Assembly (NCBI GenBank): GCA_965224495.1
Contig: CBDCZI010000017.1
Location: 1 to 64,000 of the forward strand
DNA length: 64,000 bases
Reading direction: 5' to 3'
DNA from: CBDCZI01 sp965224495
GTDB taxonomy: Bacteria; Bacteroidota; Bacteroidia; Cytophagales; JAAEPT01
The position numbers and the translations under genes were made by a program. The notes under the pieces were generated by a model. The model saw nothing but the letters and a program-made list of their open reading frames with translations. It ran no database searches and was not told the DNA's origin. Below are positions 26,862 through 36,467 of this stretch, piece after piece (positions within the stretch are counted from its first letter, which is position 1; every line of letters starts with the position of its first letter).

Positions 26862-27487
26862 TGAAAAACTTCTTTTATCTACTTATCCTTGGTTTATTTT
26901 CTTGTAGTGATGGAAATTTACCTTTTTATGAACCTTCAAATAACGATAAAGCGTTAAAAAATGTTGAACTCCCGTTTTTGGGGAGAGAAACCATCGAAGG
27001 AAAATACAAAGTACCTGATTTCAATGGCATTACTCATCTAAACGATTCTTTAACGCAAGTAGACTTAAAAGGAAAACCGTATGTTGCCGAATTTTTTTAC
27101 GTTTCTTGCCCTAGTATTTGCCCTTTAGTCAAAAGTCAATTGATTAAAATATACAAAGACGAAGCCTTTTCTAAGTTGAGGTTCGTTTCATTCACCCTAG
27201 CTCCTGAGCAAGACACACCAAAAGTTTTAAAACAATACGCTACGGATTTAGAAATTCTGTCTGACCGATGGACTTTTGTAAATGTTGATTTTGAAGAAAT
27301 TTATAAATTAGCTAACGGATATTTAATTGCCGCAGTACCCGAAAGAACGGACGATGGAGAAATACCTCACGACGGACGGATTGTTTTAGTTGATGAAAAT
27401 GGTCATTTACGTGCGACTTGCCAAGCTACAGACAGAGAAGCTGTCAAAAAATTTAAAGTACAAGTAAAAAACTACTTGAATAAATAA
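26861..27487 (+). CDS. SCO1/SenC family lipoprotein, copper/thiol chaperone
   Basis: A 208-residue thioredoxin-fold protein with lipoprotein signal (MKNFFYLLILGLFSC). The SCO copper site is present: CPSICP (CxxxC) near residues 86-90 in FFYVSCPSICPLVKSQL and the distal His in GEIPHDGRIVLVDENG near 167. SCO proteins deliver copper to cytochrome oxidase CuA sites or act as thiol oxidoreductases at the outer face of the inner membrane. It overlaps the preceding lipoprotein gene by one base and is followed 3 bp later by a cytochrome c gene, so all three should be co-transcribed. No oxidase genes are in the window. Confidence 0.9.
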   Translation: MKNFFYLLILGLFSCSDGNLPFYEPSNNDKALKNVELPFLGRETIEGKYKVPDFNGITHLNDSLTQVDLKGKPYVAEFFYVSCPSICPLVKSQLIKIYKDEAFSKLRFVSFTLAPEQDTPKVLKQYATDLEILSDRWTFVNVDFEEIYKLANGYLIAAVPERTDDGEIPHDGRIVLVDENGHLRATCQATDREAVKKFKVQVKNYLNK

Positions 27488-27489
27488 CA

Positions 27490-27912
27490 ATGAAGTTTTT
27501 TTTAGCGCTTCCCTTTCTTCTTCTATTCATTTCTTGTGATAGTTTCCAAGGAAAAAAAGGAACAGTCGCTCCCACTAGGGATTTACTAAAAGGAAAAAAA
27601 CTTTACCTTAACCATTGTGCTGGTTGTCATCAAATAGAAGGCGAAGGCTTAGGGAAAATATACCCTCCGCTTGCAAACTCAGATTACCTCAACGAACACT
27701 TCAAAGAGCTACCTTGTATTATTCGAAAAGGAATGCACAAAGACATTACCGTAAACGGTAAACCATACAATTACGAAATGTATCCAGTAAAAGGTCTGAA
27801 TGATTACGATATAGCTGCTGTTTGTAATTACATTTCTTTTACTTGGCAAATCCCTCACTCCGAAATATTAACCAAAGAAAAAGTAACTGCTAAGGTTAAC
27901 AAATGTAAGTAG
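27490..27912 (+). CDS. Lipid-anchored mono-haem cytochrome c
   Basis: A 140-residue protein with a lipoprotein signal (MKFFLALPFLLLFISC) and one haem-binding motif, CAGCH in LYLNHCAGCHQIEGEGLG, near residue 48. The likely axial Met is in NYEMYPVKGL. Fold and length fit class I cytochrome c (cytochrome_CBB3-type). Being anchored to the membrane and encoded with an SCO protein, it probably carries electrons in a periplasmic respiratory step. A converging gene ends one base after it, with no obvious terminator between. Confidence 0.9.
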   Translation: MKFFLALPFLLLFISCDSFQGKKGTVAPTRDLLKGKKLYLNHCAGCHQIEGEGLGKIYPPLANSDYLNEHFKELPCIIRKGMHKDITVNGKPYNYEMYPVKGLNDYDIAAVCNYISFTWQIPHSEILTKEKVTAKVNKCK

Positions 27913-27913
27913 A

Positions 27914-29062
27914 TTACGGCTTAACCACACTCCACTTCTTCACCCTTTTTCGACCATTCCAGACAGCCCACTTAACACCAACCATTAAATTCCATTGCCA
28001 AATTTTTTCAGATATATTCCAATTCAAATTTTTCGCTGTGCTATATTTTACTGAAAAAGAAAAATTTCTCTTCCATTGGTATTCCATTTCAACAAGACTG
28101 CCTAAAATATAATCTCTTTCTTTAATTGCTTTTTTATCGGTTTCTATCACGTTTTTCTTGATACGTCCGTCAGCATAAATCACTTCTACCTCTGTCTTTT
28201 GTTTTTTATTTACTCTATTAACTAGTCCGATATCTACACCTGAATAGACCATTAATTTAGGCAACACAGGAACGCCTAATTTCAATTCCAAAGCCAACCG
28301 CTTACCTAGTGCCTTACTTTCACTTTTGCGTATCCTTTTGATCGCACCCAAATAATCTACCGAACTGTAAGATGCTTTGCTACCTATTCGATAGAAAGAT
28401 AACCCATATTGAAAATCCACGAATTTAACGATACGCCTTGTTCTATAAAAACCTAAACCATAAGAAAATATAGGTCTTTCTTTTTTGACCGAACTAATTC
28501 TCAACCCTGTCACTCCTAAAGGAGACAAATAGACTTCCATCCTTTTTTTTGATTCGTAAGCAGAGGGTAAATCATTTAATTTTAAAGGTGTCGGCTCTAA
28601 ATCCATTCGCCAAACGCCACCCAATACTCCTACTGATCCTTTTTGATTTCCTTCACTCTTGGTAGTATATAAATTCGTCACCGTATCTACAATTTGTAGG
28701 ATATCATTACGACCAACTACTAAATAAAACGTGTCTTTTAGAGGTAAAGAGAGTGACACTTGAGCCTTTGCCCCTTTCACTCTTCGATTAATACCAATCA
28801 ACAAATAGCCCTTCTTTTTGATTTTATGACTATTTGTGTGTTTATTTTGAACCTCCCATTTTTTGAAATTATTTTTATCATCAGTAAAATATAAACTTAC
28901 AGCCACCTCTTTACCGTCATTATACAATTCAACCCAACTTACATCGCCTTTTTTCCCCGTATAATCCTGCTTTTTTTGAATGGCTATTTCATTAATTGTG
29001 ATTTGAGCACACACTGTACCTAAAGTAAAAAAGAAACTAATACTTAATATAAAAAACCTCAT
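27914..29062 (-). CDS. Lamin-tail-like domain fused to a probable outer-membrane beta-barrel
   Basis: A 382-residue protein with signal peptide (MRFFILSISFFFTLGTVCA). Residues about 22-115 look like a lamin-tail/LTD domain: ITINEIAIQKKQ, DVSWVELYNDGKEVAVSLYF, then KKKGYLLIG. From about residue 185 onward there are alternating amphipathic strands rich in Tyr, Lys and Arg (FSYGLGFYRTRRIVKFVDFQ, WNLMVGVKWAVW), suggesting an 8-strand outer-membrane barrel. The start ATG overlaps the stop of the upstream type B T9SS gene (TGATG). PorP/SprF-family barrels normally sit directly downstream of type B T9SS proteins, so this may be the anchor partner. Both domain assignments are by eye. Confidence 0.55.
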   Translation of the reverse strand: MRFFILSISFFFTLGTVCAQITINEIAIQKKQDYTGKKGDVSWVELYNDGKEVAVSLYFTDDKNNFKKWEVQNKHTNSHKIKKKGYLLIGINRRVKGAKAQVSLSLPLKDTFYLVVGRNDILQIVDTVTNLYTTKSEGNQKGSVGVLGGVWRMDLEPTPLKLNDLPSAYESKKRMEVYLSPLGVTGLRISSVKKERPIFSYGLGFYRTRRIVKFVDFQYGLSFYRIGSKASYSSVDYLGAIKRIRKSESKALGKRLALELKLGVPVLPKLMVYSGVDIGLVNRVNKKQKTEVEVIYADGRIKKNVIETDKKAIKERDYILGSLVEMEYQWKRNFSFSVKYSTAKNLNWNISEKIWQWNLMVGVKWAVWNGRKRVKKWSVVKP

Positions 29063-30918
29063 CACCTTACTATTAAAATATACCCTTTAAAATACCTATC
29101 CCCATTCACGTTTTGAAGTGCGTAATAATACAGCCCATCAGTAACATCAGGAGCAATCCAATCATTTGTATAGTTCTCTTTATGCAATATCATTTGACCA
29201 TAACGGTTATAAATCGTCAACTCCCAGCACTCCCCAATAACTCCTTTGATTTGTAAGCTTTCATTTTTATCATCTCCATTCGGCGTCATTACATTAGGAA
29301 TCAATAAAACTTCGTCAATAGCTATTACTTTCGTTATTGATTTCTCACAATGCAACGCTGTATTTTTAGCTAATAAAGTCACATTATACTCTCCTTTACT
29401 GTTACTATCCATCCAATTACCATAAGTATGTATTGGGTTTTCTTCGGTTACCGTTTCTCCATCACCAAATTGCCATAGGTAGGTGCCTGCATAAAGTGAT
29501 TTATTAATGAAACGAACATCTTGAACAGTATAACAATCTTGCTCATGAAAATCAAAATCGGCTAATAACTCTACTGCCTCAACAAACACTGAATCCCTCG
29601 TTTCACACCCTGAAACAATATCTTTTGCAGTATAATAAAACCACGTTGATTTTTCATTTGAAGCGAATGGAGATACACAGTTTTCACAACTCAAACTGGG
29701 TGACACCTGCCACAAAAGTTCATCTGTATTTTGAGGGAGTTCATTAAGAACTAACTCATTCCCTACACACAAAATTGTATCGGCTATTTTATATTCATAT
29801 TGTTCTTTGATAGGCACATCCAACAATACCTGCTCAGGTAAAAAAGAACAACCTGTTATTATTTCAAACTGTACATTTTCTTCCCCTTCTGTTTGCCCAT
29901 CAGCCGTTGTAGTAAATTGGTATTTTACAAATTTTTCACCTATCGGTATTTTTATTTCTACAGGTTCGTTTACCATTACATAATCATCCCCTTTTGTTGC
30001 CGTGCCAGCCAATTGGTAAGTGTATGTTATTTCTTTATCTAAACGAGTCAAATCATACGCCCCACGACTTACTTTAATTTCAAAATCATTACATCCCTCC
30101 AATGCAAAAGGAAACCGTTTGTGCTCATAAATAACTTCTACAACTGGTTTATTTTGAGCGGAGAAGCTATTATTTTGAAGAAATACACCACTATCACACG
30201 TTTGATCATTGACATCGGCAATAGCTAGTTTGATATGGTAAACTTGACAAGGCTCTACACGAGCTCTTACTGTTAATGGTTTCGTAAAACCATCATACTG
30301 CACATCAATCTCCACAACTGGTGTAAGCCCTGATCCGTTAGCTACATAATAATTAGTATATGAAGTATGGTTAATTGTCCCTACCGAAACAGGTGTATCT
30401 GTACCTGGTATAACCGCTAAATTTTGAGTACCAACAATACCTGGTCCTGAGATGAAAAACCCAAAAACATCATGGAAGCCGTCAATAAACTCAGGATATT
30501 CATCAGAACCAAAAACATACGAGAACTCTAGTAAATCAGTTGCCACCTGTATATCAAATTCAATGACAACCAAATCATAAATAGGGTCTTCCACCAAATC
30601 TGTCAGTTCCTTAAAACCTAAGCTATCGAAATCATGAGCTGTTGTTGTACACGATTCATCATTTGGCCCACTTGCGTCCTTTGCGTTACCTGTCGTCATC
30701 ATCAAACCTTCGGTTACCCCTAATATCCCAAAATCATCTTTAAACACACCTATCGGACTACCTCCTGTTATGGAATAAGTTACATTCGAAATCAAGACTC
30801 CTTCTCCAGCTAATTTTTGAACGGCAGACGCTACAGAACCTACATCTGAAACTTGTATTTGTCCCACACCAATTATTGAAACAAAGACTAAAAACGCAAA
30901 TAAACCAATATTTTTCAT
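29062..30918 (-). CDS. T9SS type B surface protein: choice-of-anchor L, PKD and gliding-type C-terminal domain
   Basis: A 618-residue protein with signal peptide (MKNIGLFAFLVFVSIIGVG). Residues about 25-245 form a choice-of-anchor L domain (ISNVTYSITGGSPIGVFKDD, FSYVFGSDEYPEFIDGFHDV, DQTCDSGVFLQNNSF). After a Calx-beta-like region (about 260-370) comes a PKD domain (YLWQFGDGETVTEENPIHTY). The end, IPNVMTPNGDDKNESLQI to GLYYYALQNV, is the gliding-motility-associated (CHU_C, type B) T9SS signal. Such proteins are exported across the outer membrane and held at the surface. ATG 30918 is preferred over a TTG one codon upstream. It is translationally coupled to the barrel gene downstream. Confidence 0.9.
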   Translation of the reverse strand: MKNIGLFAFLVFVSIIGVGQIQVSDVGSVASAVQKLAGEGVLISNVTYSITGGSPIGVFKDDFGILGVTEGLMMTTGNAKDASGPNDESCTTTAHDFDSLGFKELTDLVEDPIYDLVVIEFDIQVATDLLEFSYVFGSDEYPEFIDGFHDVFGFFISGPGIVGTQNLAVIPGTDTPVSVGTINHTSYTNYYVANGSGLTPVVEIDVQYDGFTKPLTVRARVEPCQVYHIKLAIADVNDQTCDSGVFLQNNSFSAQNKPVVEVIYEHKRFPFALEGCNDFEIKVSRGAYDLTRLDKEITYTYQLAGTATKGDDYVMVNEPVEIKIPIGEKFVKYQFTTTADGQTEGEENVQFEIITGCSFLPEQVLLDVPIKEQYEYKIADTILCVGNELVLNELPQNTDELLWQVSPSLSCENCVSPFASNEKSTWFYYTAKDIVSGCETRDSVFVEAVELLADFDFHEQDCYTVQDVRFINKSLYAGTYLWQFGDGETVTEENPIHTYGNWMDSNSKGEYNVTLLAKNTALHCEKSITKVIAIDEVLLIPNVMTPNGDDKNESLQIKGVIGECWELTIYNRYGQMILHKENYTNDWIAPDVTDGLYYYALQNVNGDRYFKGYILIVR

Positions 30919-30980
30919 CAACTAACTATTATCTAAAATAATGACATTTAAAAATACGCTATCCCTTACTTGGGCTACAA

Positions 30981-31015
30981 AAAAAGCCTATTCTTTTATA
31001 AAAAATAGGCTTTTT
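30981..31015 (-). terminator. Terminator after the E1 dehydrogenase gene
   Basis: A 12-bp stem, AAAAAGCCTATT (30981-30992) with AATAGGCTTTTT (31004-31015), with a T-run on the minus strand, lies 22 bp after the stop of the gene ending at 31037. Confidence 0.85.
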
Positions 31016-31036
31016 AACTCATAATGTAATTTCACA

Positions 31037-33445
31037 CTAATACAACTCTGGGAATTTTTTAGCATCAGATTCTCTCATCATTCCGTAAACATAATCAAAA
31101 ACATCGTCTTCGTTTGGTTTTGAGAAATAATCACCATCTACTGCGTAGGCTGGTCGGTGCGACCACGAACTGATAGATTTTGGCTTTGAATCTAAGTAAT
31201 AATAAGCCTCTTGTTTTTCGACAACCTGTTGCATCATATAAGCTGTTGCTCCTCCAGGTACGTCTTCATCAGCAAACAATACTCTGTTTGTCTTTTTTAT
31301 TGACTCCAAGCATTGTTGGTCTCTATCAAAAGGAAGTAAAGTTTGCACGTCAATGACTTCACATGAAATACCGTGTTTTGCTAACTCTTCGGCTGCTGTC
31401 ATTACCACACGACACATCGCTCCGTAAGTAATAATAGTTATATCTGTTCCTTCTTGTAAAACTTCTATTTCTCCTAAATTGACCGTATGCTCGTTTAAGT
31501 TATCTGGAACAGTTTCTTTTAATCGGTAACCGTTCAAACATTCAATAACCAATCCTGGGTCACCTGATTTCAATAAGGTATTGTACATACCACAGGCTTG
31601 TACCATACTTCTTGGTGCACAAATATGTATTCCCCTCAACCCATTTATCAATAACCCGATAGGTGAACCTGAATGCCAAACCCCTTGTAGGCGATGTCCT
31701 CTTGTTCGGATAATCAAAGGCGCTTTTTGCTGACTAAATGTTCGGTATTGTAACGTTGCCAAATCATCAGACATCGTTTGTAGTGCATACAATACATAAT
31801 CCAAATATTGTATTTCAGCGATAGGCTTTAACCCTCTTAACGCTGCCCCAATCCCTTGCCCAATAATTGTGGTTTCACGAATTCCCGTATCTGTCACTCG
31901 TAATTTCCCGTATTTATCTTGCAACCCTGCAAACCCTTGATTCACGTCTCCAATAAGACCAACATCCTCTCCAAAAGCAAAGACCCTATCGTCTTCTGCT
32001 AATTTCAAGTCAAAAAATTTATTGATTACCTTGTACCCATCAACTACTTCACTCCTATCAGAGTATTCAGGACGCACAGTTTTCACATTCATCGCACTGT
32101 CTTTCGCTGTATTGTTGAGCGAACCACTAAAATGCTCATGAGCCATTAGTTTTAGTTTGTTATTCCAACCCATCAACTCTCTACGGGCCTCAGTCATTTC
32201 TTCATAAAGCGTTATACGCAAAGACTGTTTGATTGCTTGAGAAATATGCTTTTTAAGCAAATACATCTCATTCCCTAAACCATCTCGTAATTGTTGTAAT
32301 TTCGCTTTATACTGACTTACCGCAATCAAATTATCTAATAAAGAAATCGTCTTTGCCTTATCATCTTTCAATTCACTTTGAAAAGATTTCCACGCTTTAT
32401 CTTTTCCTTTTTTGGCAGTCGCTTTACCATTAGCTATTGCTTGGTCAATTTCTTCTTGTGTAGCTATATTTTCAGAAAGTAACCACGCTTCATATCGTTC
32501 GTTACAATCGTGTTGTTTTTCCCACTCCAAACGCTCAGCACCTTTATATCTTTCGTGCGACCCTGATGAGGAATGACCAAATGGCTGTGTCATTTCGGTT
32601 ACATGTACAATTACAGGTACATGTTGTTCACGACAAACTTTAGTTGCTTGTGCGTATGTTTTAATCAAATTGGGGTAATCCCACCCTCTGACGCGAAAAA
32701 TCTCATATCCTTCTTTTTCTTCTGTTCGTTGAAAGCCCGACAAAGCTTCCGAAACATCCGCCTTGGTCATTTGCAATTCGTTTGGAACAGAAATACCATA
32801 ACCATCATCCCAAATAGAAACCAACATAGGCACTTGTAAAACACCTCCTGCATTAATTGTCTCAAAGAATATCCCTTCTGCACACGAAGCGTTCCCTATC
32901 GTTCCAAAAGCAATTTCATTTCCACTTCTTGAAAAATTATTATCTCCTTGCAAGTCAGGATTTTCTCTGTACAATTTCGACGCATAAGCCAATCCCAATA
33001 AACGAGGCATCTGCCCTGCTGTTGGTGAAATATCCGTTGTCGAATTTTTCAAATCGACCAATGGCAACCAATCTCCTTCTTTATCTAAAAATGGAGTACC
33101 AAAATGTCCACTCATCAAACGACCTGCACTTACAGGCTCATGTTTTAGATTAGAGTGTGCATAAACTTGGGCAAAAAACTGTTGTGAGGTCAAGGTTTTA
33201 TTCGCCAACAATAAGGTTTGGTCACGGTAATATCCCGAGCGAATATCTCCTTTCTCGAAATAACGAGCCAAAACAGCTTGTGCCAATTCTTTCCCATCAC
33301 CAGAAACGGCAAAACTTGCCTTTCCTAAAAAGACCTCTTTTCTAGATAAGTTAGCGATTTCTCTACTTTGACTAATCAATTCTAAGTCAAGTAGTAAATC
33401 TTCCTTTGTAAGTCCGTATTTTTGTAGAAATTTGTCGATAACCAA
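31037..33445 (-). CDS. Fused E1 alpha/beta component of a 2-oxoacid dehydrogenase complex
   Basis: An 802-residue single chain joining both E1 subunits. The alpha half (residues about 20-400) contains the thiamine-diphosphate region around IAFGTIGNASCAEGIFFE and VSIWDDGYGIS. The beta half (about 470-800) has VFAFGEDVGLIGDVNQGF, TDTGIRETTIIGQGIGAAL, KPIAEIQYLDYVLYALQTM and ITYGAMCRVVMTAAEELAKH. It would decarboxylate a 2-oxoacid, most likely a branched-chain one or pyruvate, and pass the acyl group to E2 lipoyl; neither E2 nor E3 is in the window. Fused E1 chains are usual in Bacteroidota. Start is TTG at 33445; no nearby ATG exists. Confidence 0.88.
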   Translation of the reverse strand: MVIDKFLQKYGLTKEDLLLDLELISQSREIANLSRKEVFLGKASFAVSGDGKELAQAVLARYFEKGDIRSGYYRDQTLLLANKTLTSQQFFAQVYAHSNLKHEPVSAGRLMSGHFGTPFLDKEGDWLPLVDLKNSTTDISPTAGQMPRLLGLAYASKLYRENPDLQGDNNFSRSGNEIAFGTIGNASCAEGIFFETINAGGVLQVPMLVSIWDDGYGISVPNELQMTKADVSEALSGFQRTEEKEGYEIFRVRGWDYPNLIKTYAQATKVCREQHVPVIVHVTEMTQPFGHSSSGSHERYKGAERLEWEKQHDCNERYEAWLLSENIATQEEIDQAIANGKATAKKGKDKAWKSFQSELKDDKAKTISLLDNLIAVSQYKAKLQQLRDGLGNEMYLLKKHISQAIKQSLRITLYEEMTEARRELMGWNNKLKLMAHEHFSGSLNNTAKDSAMNVKTVRPEYSDRSEVVDGYKVINKFFDLKLAEDDRVFAFGEDVGLIGDVNQGFAGLQDKYGKLRVTDTGIRETTIIGQGIGAALRGLKPIAEIQYLDYVLYALQTMSDDLATLQYRTFSQQKAPLIIRTRGHRLQGVWHSGSPIGLLINGLRGIHICAPRSMVQACGMYNTLLKSGDPGLVIECLNGYRLKETVPDNLNEHTVNLGEIEVLQEGTDITIITYGAMCRVVMTAAEELAKHGISCEVIDVQTLLPFDRDQQCLESIKKTNRVLFADEDVPGGATAYMMQQVVEKQEAYYYLDSKPKSISSWSHRPAYAVDGDYFSKPNEDDVFDYVYGMMRESDAKKFPELY

Positions 33446-33538
33446 AACGTATATAATTTGTCGTATAACAAAAATAATTATTTTAGACTTATTGTAGCCT
33501 TAAAGACAAAGTTTTAAATTACATTTAAAATAAATATT

Positions 33539-34303
33539 ATGAAGAACTTACTAATAACAAGCTTATTTTTCGCTTTATCGAGTAGCTTATTTGCTCAAGC
33601 AAAAATAGAATTTAAAAAAACCACACATGATTTTGGTGCAATCGAAGAAGGCCAAAAAGCTACCTATGTCTTTCATTTTAAAAACATTGGAGACGATACA
33701 TTACAATTAAAATCAGTAAAACCATCATGTGGTTGCACCTCTCCTTATTGGGTTAAAGCACCTGTTTTACCTGGAGAAACTGGTGAAATAAAAGTTCTCT
33801 ACAATTCAAAGAATCGACCAGGACAATTCATCAAAACCATCAATATTGTTTCAAATGCATCCACAACAACTATGCGCCTAAAAATAAAAGGCGTTGTGTT
33901 AGATGCGAAAAGTACCACTATTTCAAAAGACAGTATTGCCAAATCAGCACAGATTTACATCAAAAAAACAACATTTGTTTTAGGTGAAATAGAGAAACGT
34001 AAAACAGAAACTCTTACTATTCTGATTGAAAACAAAGGTAGTGTTCCTTTGAAAATCAAACGAACACGTGCAGGTTGTGGTTGTGTTCACCCTTCAACTA
34101 CCAATTTCGTGGTTGAGGCAGGACAATCAAAACCTTACACTTTAAATTTCACACCCAACGCATTAGGCGATTTCTCCGCAACAACAATCATTGAAAGTAA
34201 CGACCCTACGAATCCTTACTTCACGATAAATATAAAAGCGACGGTTAAAACTACACTAAAACAAGAAAACTTGTTACAAACAAACAGTGGTAGTGGTTTT
34301 TAA
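33539..34303 (+). CDS. Secreted protein with two DUF1573 domains
   Basis: A 254-residue protein with signal peptide (MKNLLITSLFFALSSSLFAQ). Two DUF1573 immunoglobulin-like domains follow, at about 22-125 (FKKTTHDFGAIEEGQKATYV, VKPSCGCTSPYW, LPGETGEIKV) and 140-235 (IKKTTFVLGEIEKRKTETLT, TRAGCGCVHPST). Each has the conserved CGC motif. The family is very common in Bacteroidota envelopes and its biochemical role is not established. It is divergent from the E1 dehydrogenase and 36 bp upstream of the Smr gene. Confidence 0.88.
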   Translation: MKNLLITSLFFALSSSLFAQAKIEFKKTTHDFGAIEEGQKATYVFHFKNIGDDTLQLKSVKPSCGCTSPYWVKAPVLPGETGEIKVLYNSKNRPGQFIKTINIVSNASTTTMRLKIKGVVLDAKSTTISKDSIAKSAQIYIKKTTFVLGEIEKRKTETLTILIENKGSVPLKIKRTRAGCGCVHPSTTNFVVEAGQSKPYTLNFTPNALGDFSATTIIESNDPTNPYFTINIKATVKTTLKQENLLQTNSGSGF

Positions 34304-34339
34304 ATCCTCTTTTTCAGAAGTATAACAGAATACAGAATT

Positions 34340-35278
34340 ATGAATATTGGCGACAAAGTAAGAGCATTACACGAAGATATCGAAGGGTACATTACCAAGT
34401 TTTTACCCGATGGAATTATTGAAGTTGAAATAGAAGACGGCTTTGAAATCCCTGTCCACAAAAACGAATTAGTTCTCGTTTCTTCTCAAGAAAACACTTA
34501 CTTCGGTGATGGTGAGGCTGAAAAAGTTGAAATTAAAAAGGTACACAAAGTCATTAGTGAAAAAGGACTTTATTTGATTTTCGAACCTTTACAAGGTGAT
34601 AAATTGGTAAAACTACGTGTTTACAACAACACAAGTCACGGCATTTTATTCGCTCTTTTCGAAAAAACATACGAGACCTACAAAAAATCTACCGCAGGTG
34701 TTATTGGTTCAAAAAGCACTGCTGAAGGAAGCGTGTTTTTATTAGAAGATTTTGATAATTGGCCAACATTTGTCTTTCAGTTTAATTCGTTACCTGACAA
34801 ATCAAACACCTTACCTCGTGTCAAACAGAAAGAGGTTAAAATGAAAGCATCTGTATTTTTTAAATCAAAAACAGACGAAACACCACTAGGAAACCCAGGT
34901 TGGGCATTCCAAATAGACCAGTCTGAGGTGAAAATTGACATCGATAAATTACAAGATAGTTTGGTTAATACTTCAACTCCAACAAAAGAAGCGGTCAAAG
35001 CCGTTACAGAAATTGATTTACACACGGAAGCGTTAGAGTTAGACGAAAACCTGAATAAAAATGATTATTTACCACTACAATTAGAGGCTTACGAAGATGC
35101 CTTGGATAATGCTATTCGAGCAAACCTCAACCACATTACCTTCATTCATGGTGTTGGTAACGGTAAACTGCAATTTGAAATACAAAAAAGATTAAGTCAG
35201 CACCCTAATGTAGCTACTTTTTCAGATGCTCAAAAAGAAAAATTTGGTTACGGTGCAACCAAAGCTATCTTGAAATAA
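34340..35278 (+). CDS. DUF2027 protein with C-terminal Smr domain
   Basis: A 312-residue protein. The N-terminus (MNIGDKVRALHEDIEGYITK) is an SH3-like fold of the DUF2027 family. The C-terminal 85 residues are a Smr domain with its two landmark motifs EIDLHTEAL and FIHGVGNGKLQFEIQKRL (LDxH and HGxGxG types), which can bind or nick branched nucleic acid. The middle section is beta-rich. This architecture is a Bacteroidota-specific relative of the MutS2 C-terminus; precise function is not known. It ends before a strong bidirectional terminator. Confidence 0.85.
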   Translation: MNIGDKVRALHEDIEGYITKFLPDGIIEVEIEDGFEIPVHKNELVLVSSQENTYFGDGEAEKVEIKKVHKVISEKGLYLIFEPLQGDKLVKLRVYNNTSHGILFALFEKTYETYKKSTAGVIGSKSTAEGSVFLLEDFDNWPTFVFQFNSLPDKSNTLPRVKQKEVKMKASVFFKSKTDETPLGNPGWAFQIDQSEVKIDIDKLQDSLVNTSTPTKEAVKAVTEIDLHTEALELDENLNKNDYLPLQLEAYEDALDNAIRANLNHITFIHGVGNGKLQFEIQKRLSQHPNVATFSDAQKEKFGYGATKAILK

Positions 35279-35312
35279 CTAGATAAATTAAAAAGAACAA
35301 AGAGCATTAAAC

Positions 35313-35355
35313 AAAAAAAGCCTGTCTTTGAAACAATCAAAAACAGGCTTTTTTT
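35313..35355. terminator. Bidirectional terminator
   Basis: AAAAAAAGCCTGT (35313-35325) pairs with ACAGGCTTTTTTT (35343-35355) around a 17-nt loop; A-run and T-run flank it. It separates convergent genes. Confidence 0.9.
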
Positions 35356-35368
35356 TATTCCTAGTAAA

Positions 35369-36304
35369 CTACTTCACTTCAAAAGTAGTCGTTCCAATTT
35401 TTTTCTTGTCAGTATAAACATCCACCGTGTGTGTTCCTGATTTGTACGATTGAATAGCATCCAATGAAAAAACAACATGTTTCCCTGCACGCTCATACAA
35501 TGACTCAACCTTTTTTGTGTAAAAAGAATTAGAGTCTTCTGTCTCAAAATCCCCTCCTCCAGTTGATAAATCGTAGATAGCACTTCCCGAAGGCTCTCTT
35601 AACAAAACATAAAGCTCTTTAGTTTCTACATCAGCCACTTCATTAGGCATCAAGTCAAAACTAATTTGTATAGTTGCCAAATCTTTCGACTTATAAACGT
35701 CTTTCACTTTTATTTTTCCGTTTTTAACTGCTACAACTTTAAATTTATCAGCTTTTAACACTTTAGCAATCGCTATAATAGCATCTTGCTCTGAAGACGT
35801 TTTTTCTAATTCCTCAAAATCTAACTCTTTACGAATAATCACTTGGTTTTTTTCTTGAATCAAATCACCCTGCGCTGTAACTGTCAAAGACAACGTTTCA
35901 ATTTTCTGATCTTTTTGCGCTAATAATGCTTCAAAGCCTTTCAACCGTTGTGTTAATTTCCTTCTTGCATAAACCAAACTAACATTCTTTCTCTTTAAAC
36001 TTTTCGCTAAATCTTTTAATTCCACTTGCATAGCCTCTAACTCAGCAACATCTTCTCCCATCGCTGAGAGCGAGTCGATTTTCTGTTGTACATCGTTATT
36101 CAATTTAGTAATAGAAGCTACATGCTCGGTAATTTCACCTTCTTGCTTACCAATTTTTGTTTCATGGACAGCTATTTTTTCATCACTTTTATGTTTCATG
36201 TAATATTGATAAATATTACCTCCCAAAAACAAAGCTGCAAGTATCGACAGCGTAATGATAAGTCCTTTTTTAGATTTCTTAGGTGTCTGTGTAGTTGTAT
36301 TCAT
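35369..36304 (-). CDS. Membrane-anchored coiled-coil protein
   Basis: A 311-residue protein: basic N-terminus (TPKKSKKG), one transmembrane helix (LIITLSILAALFLGGNIYQY, about 14-33), a coiled coil (about 35-190; ITKLNNDVQQKIDSLSAMGE, VELKDLAKSLKRKNVSLVYA), then a beta-rich domain of about 110 residues (KVVAVKNGKIKVKDVYKSKD, TVDVYTDKKKIGTTTFEVK) facing the periplasm. It looks like a Bacteroidota-specific hypothetical envelope protein, and I assign no function. Monocistronic, with the terminator at 35313-35355 downstream. Confidence 0.75.
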   Translation of the reverse strand: MNTTTQTPKKSKKGLIITLSILAALFLGGNIYQYYMKHKSDEKIAVHETKIGKQEGEITEHVASITKLNNDVQQKIDSLSAMGEDVAELEAMQVELKDLAKSLKRKNVSLVYARRKLTQRLKGFEALLAQKDQKIETLSLTVTAQGDLIQEKNQVIIRKELDFEELEKTSSEQDAIIAIAKVLKADKFKVVAVKNGKIKVKDVYKSKDLATIQISFDLMPNEVADVETKELYVLLREPSGSAIYDLSTGGGDFETEDSNSFYTKKVESLYERAGKHVVFSLDAIQSYKSGTHTVDVYTDKKKIGTTTFEVK

Positions 36305-36467
36305 AGCGTTAGTCTTAACTAAAAATTAATTATTCTTAAAAATACATCATTTTAATTCAATTACGCAACAATACATCTATATAAGAAGTCTTATTTTTCA
36401 AAATTCACTTAATCAAACCAATATTCTCATACTAAATTGGTATTTTTGATAAAATATTTATTTAGCT

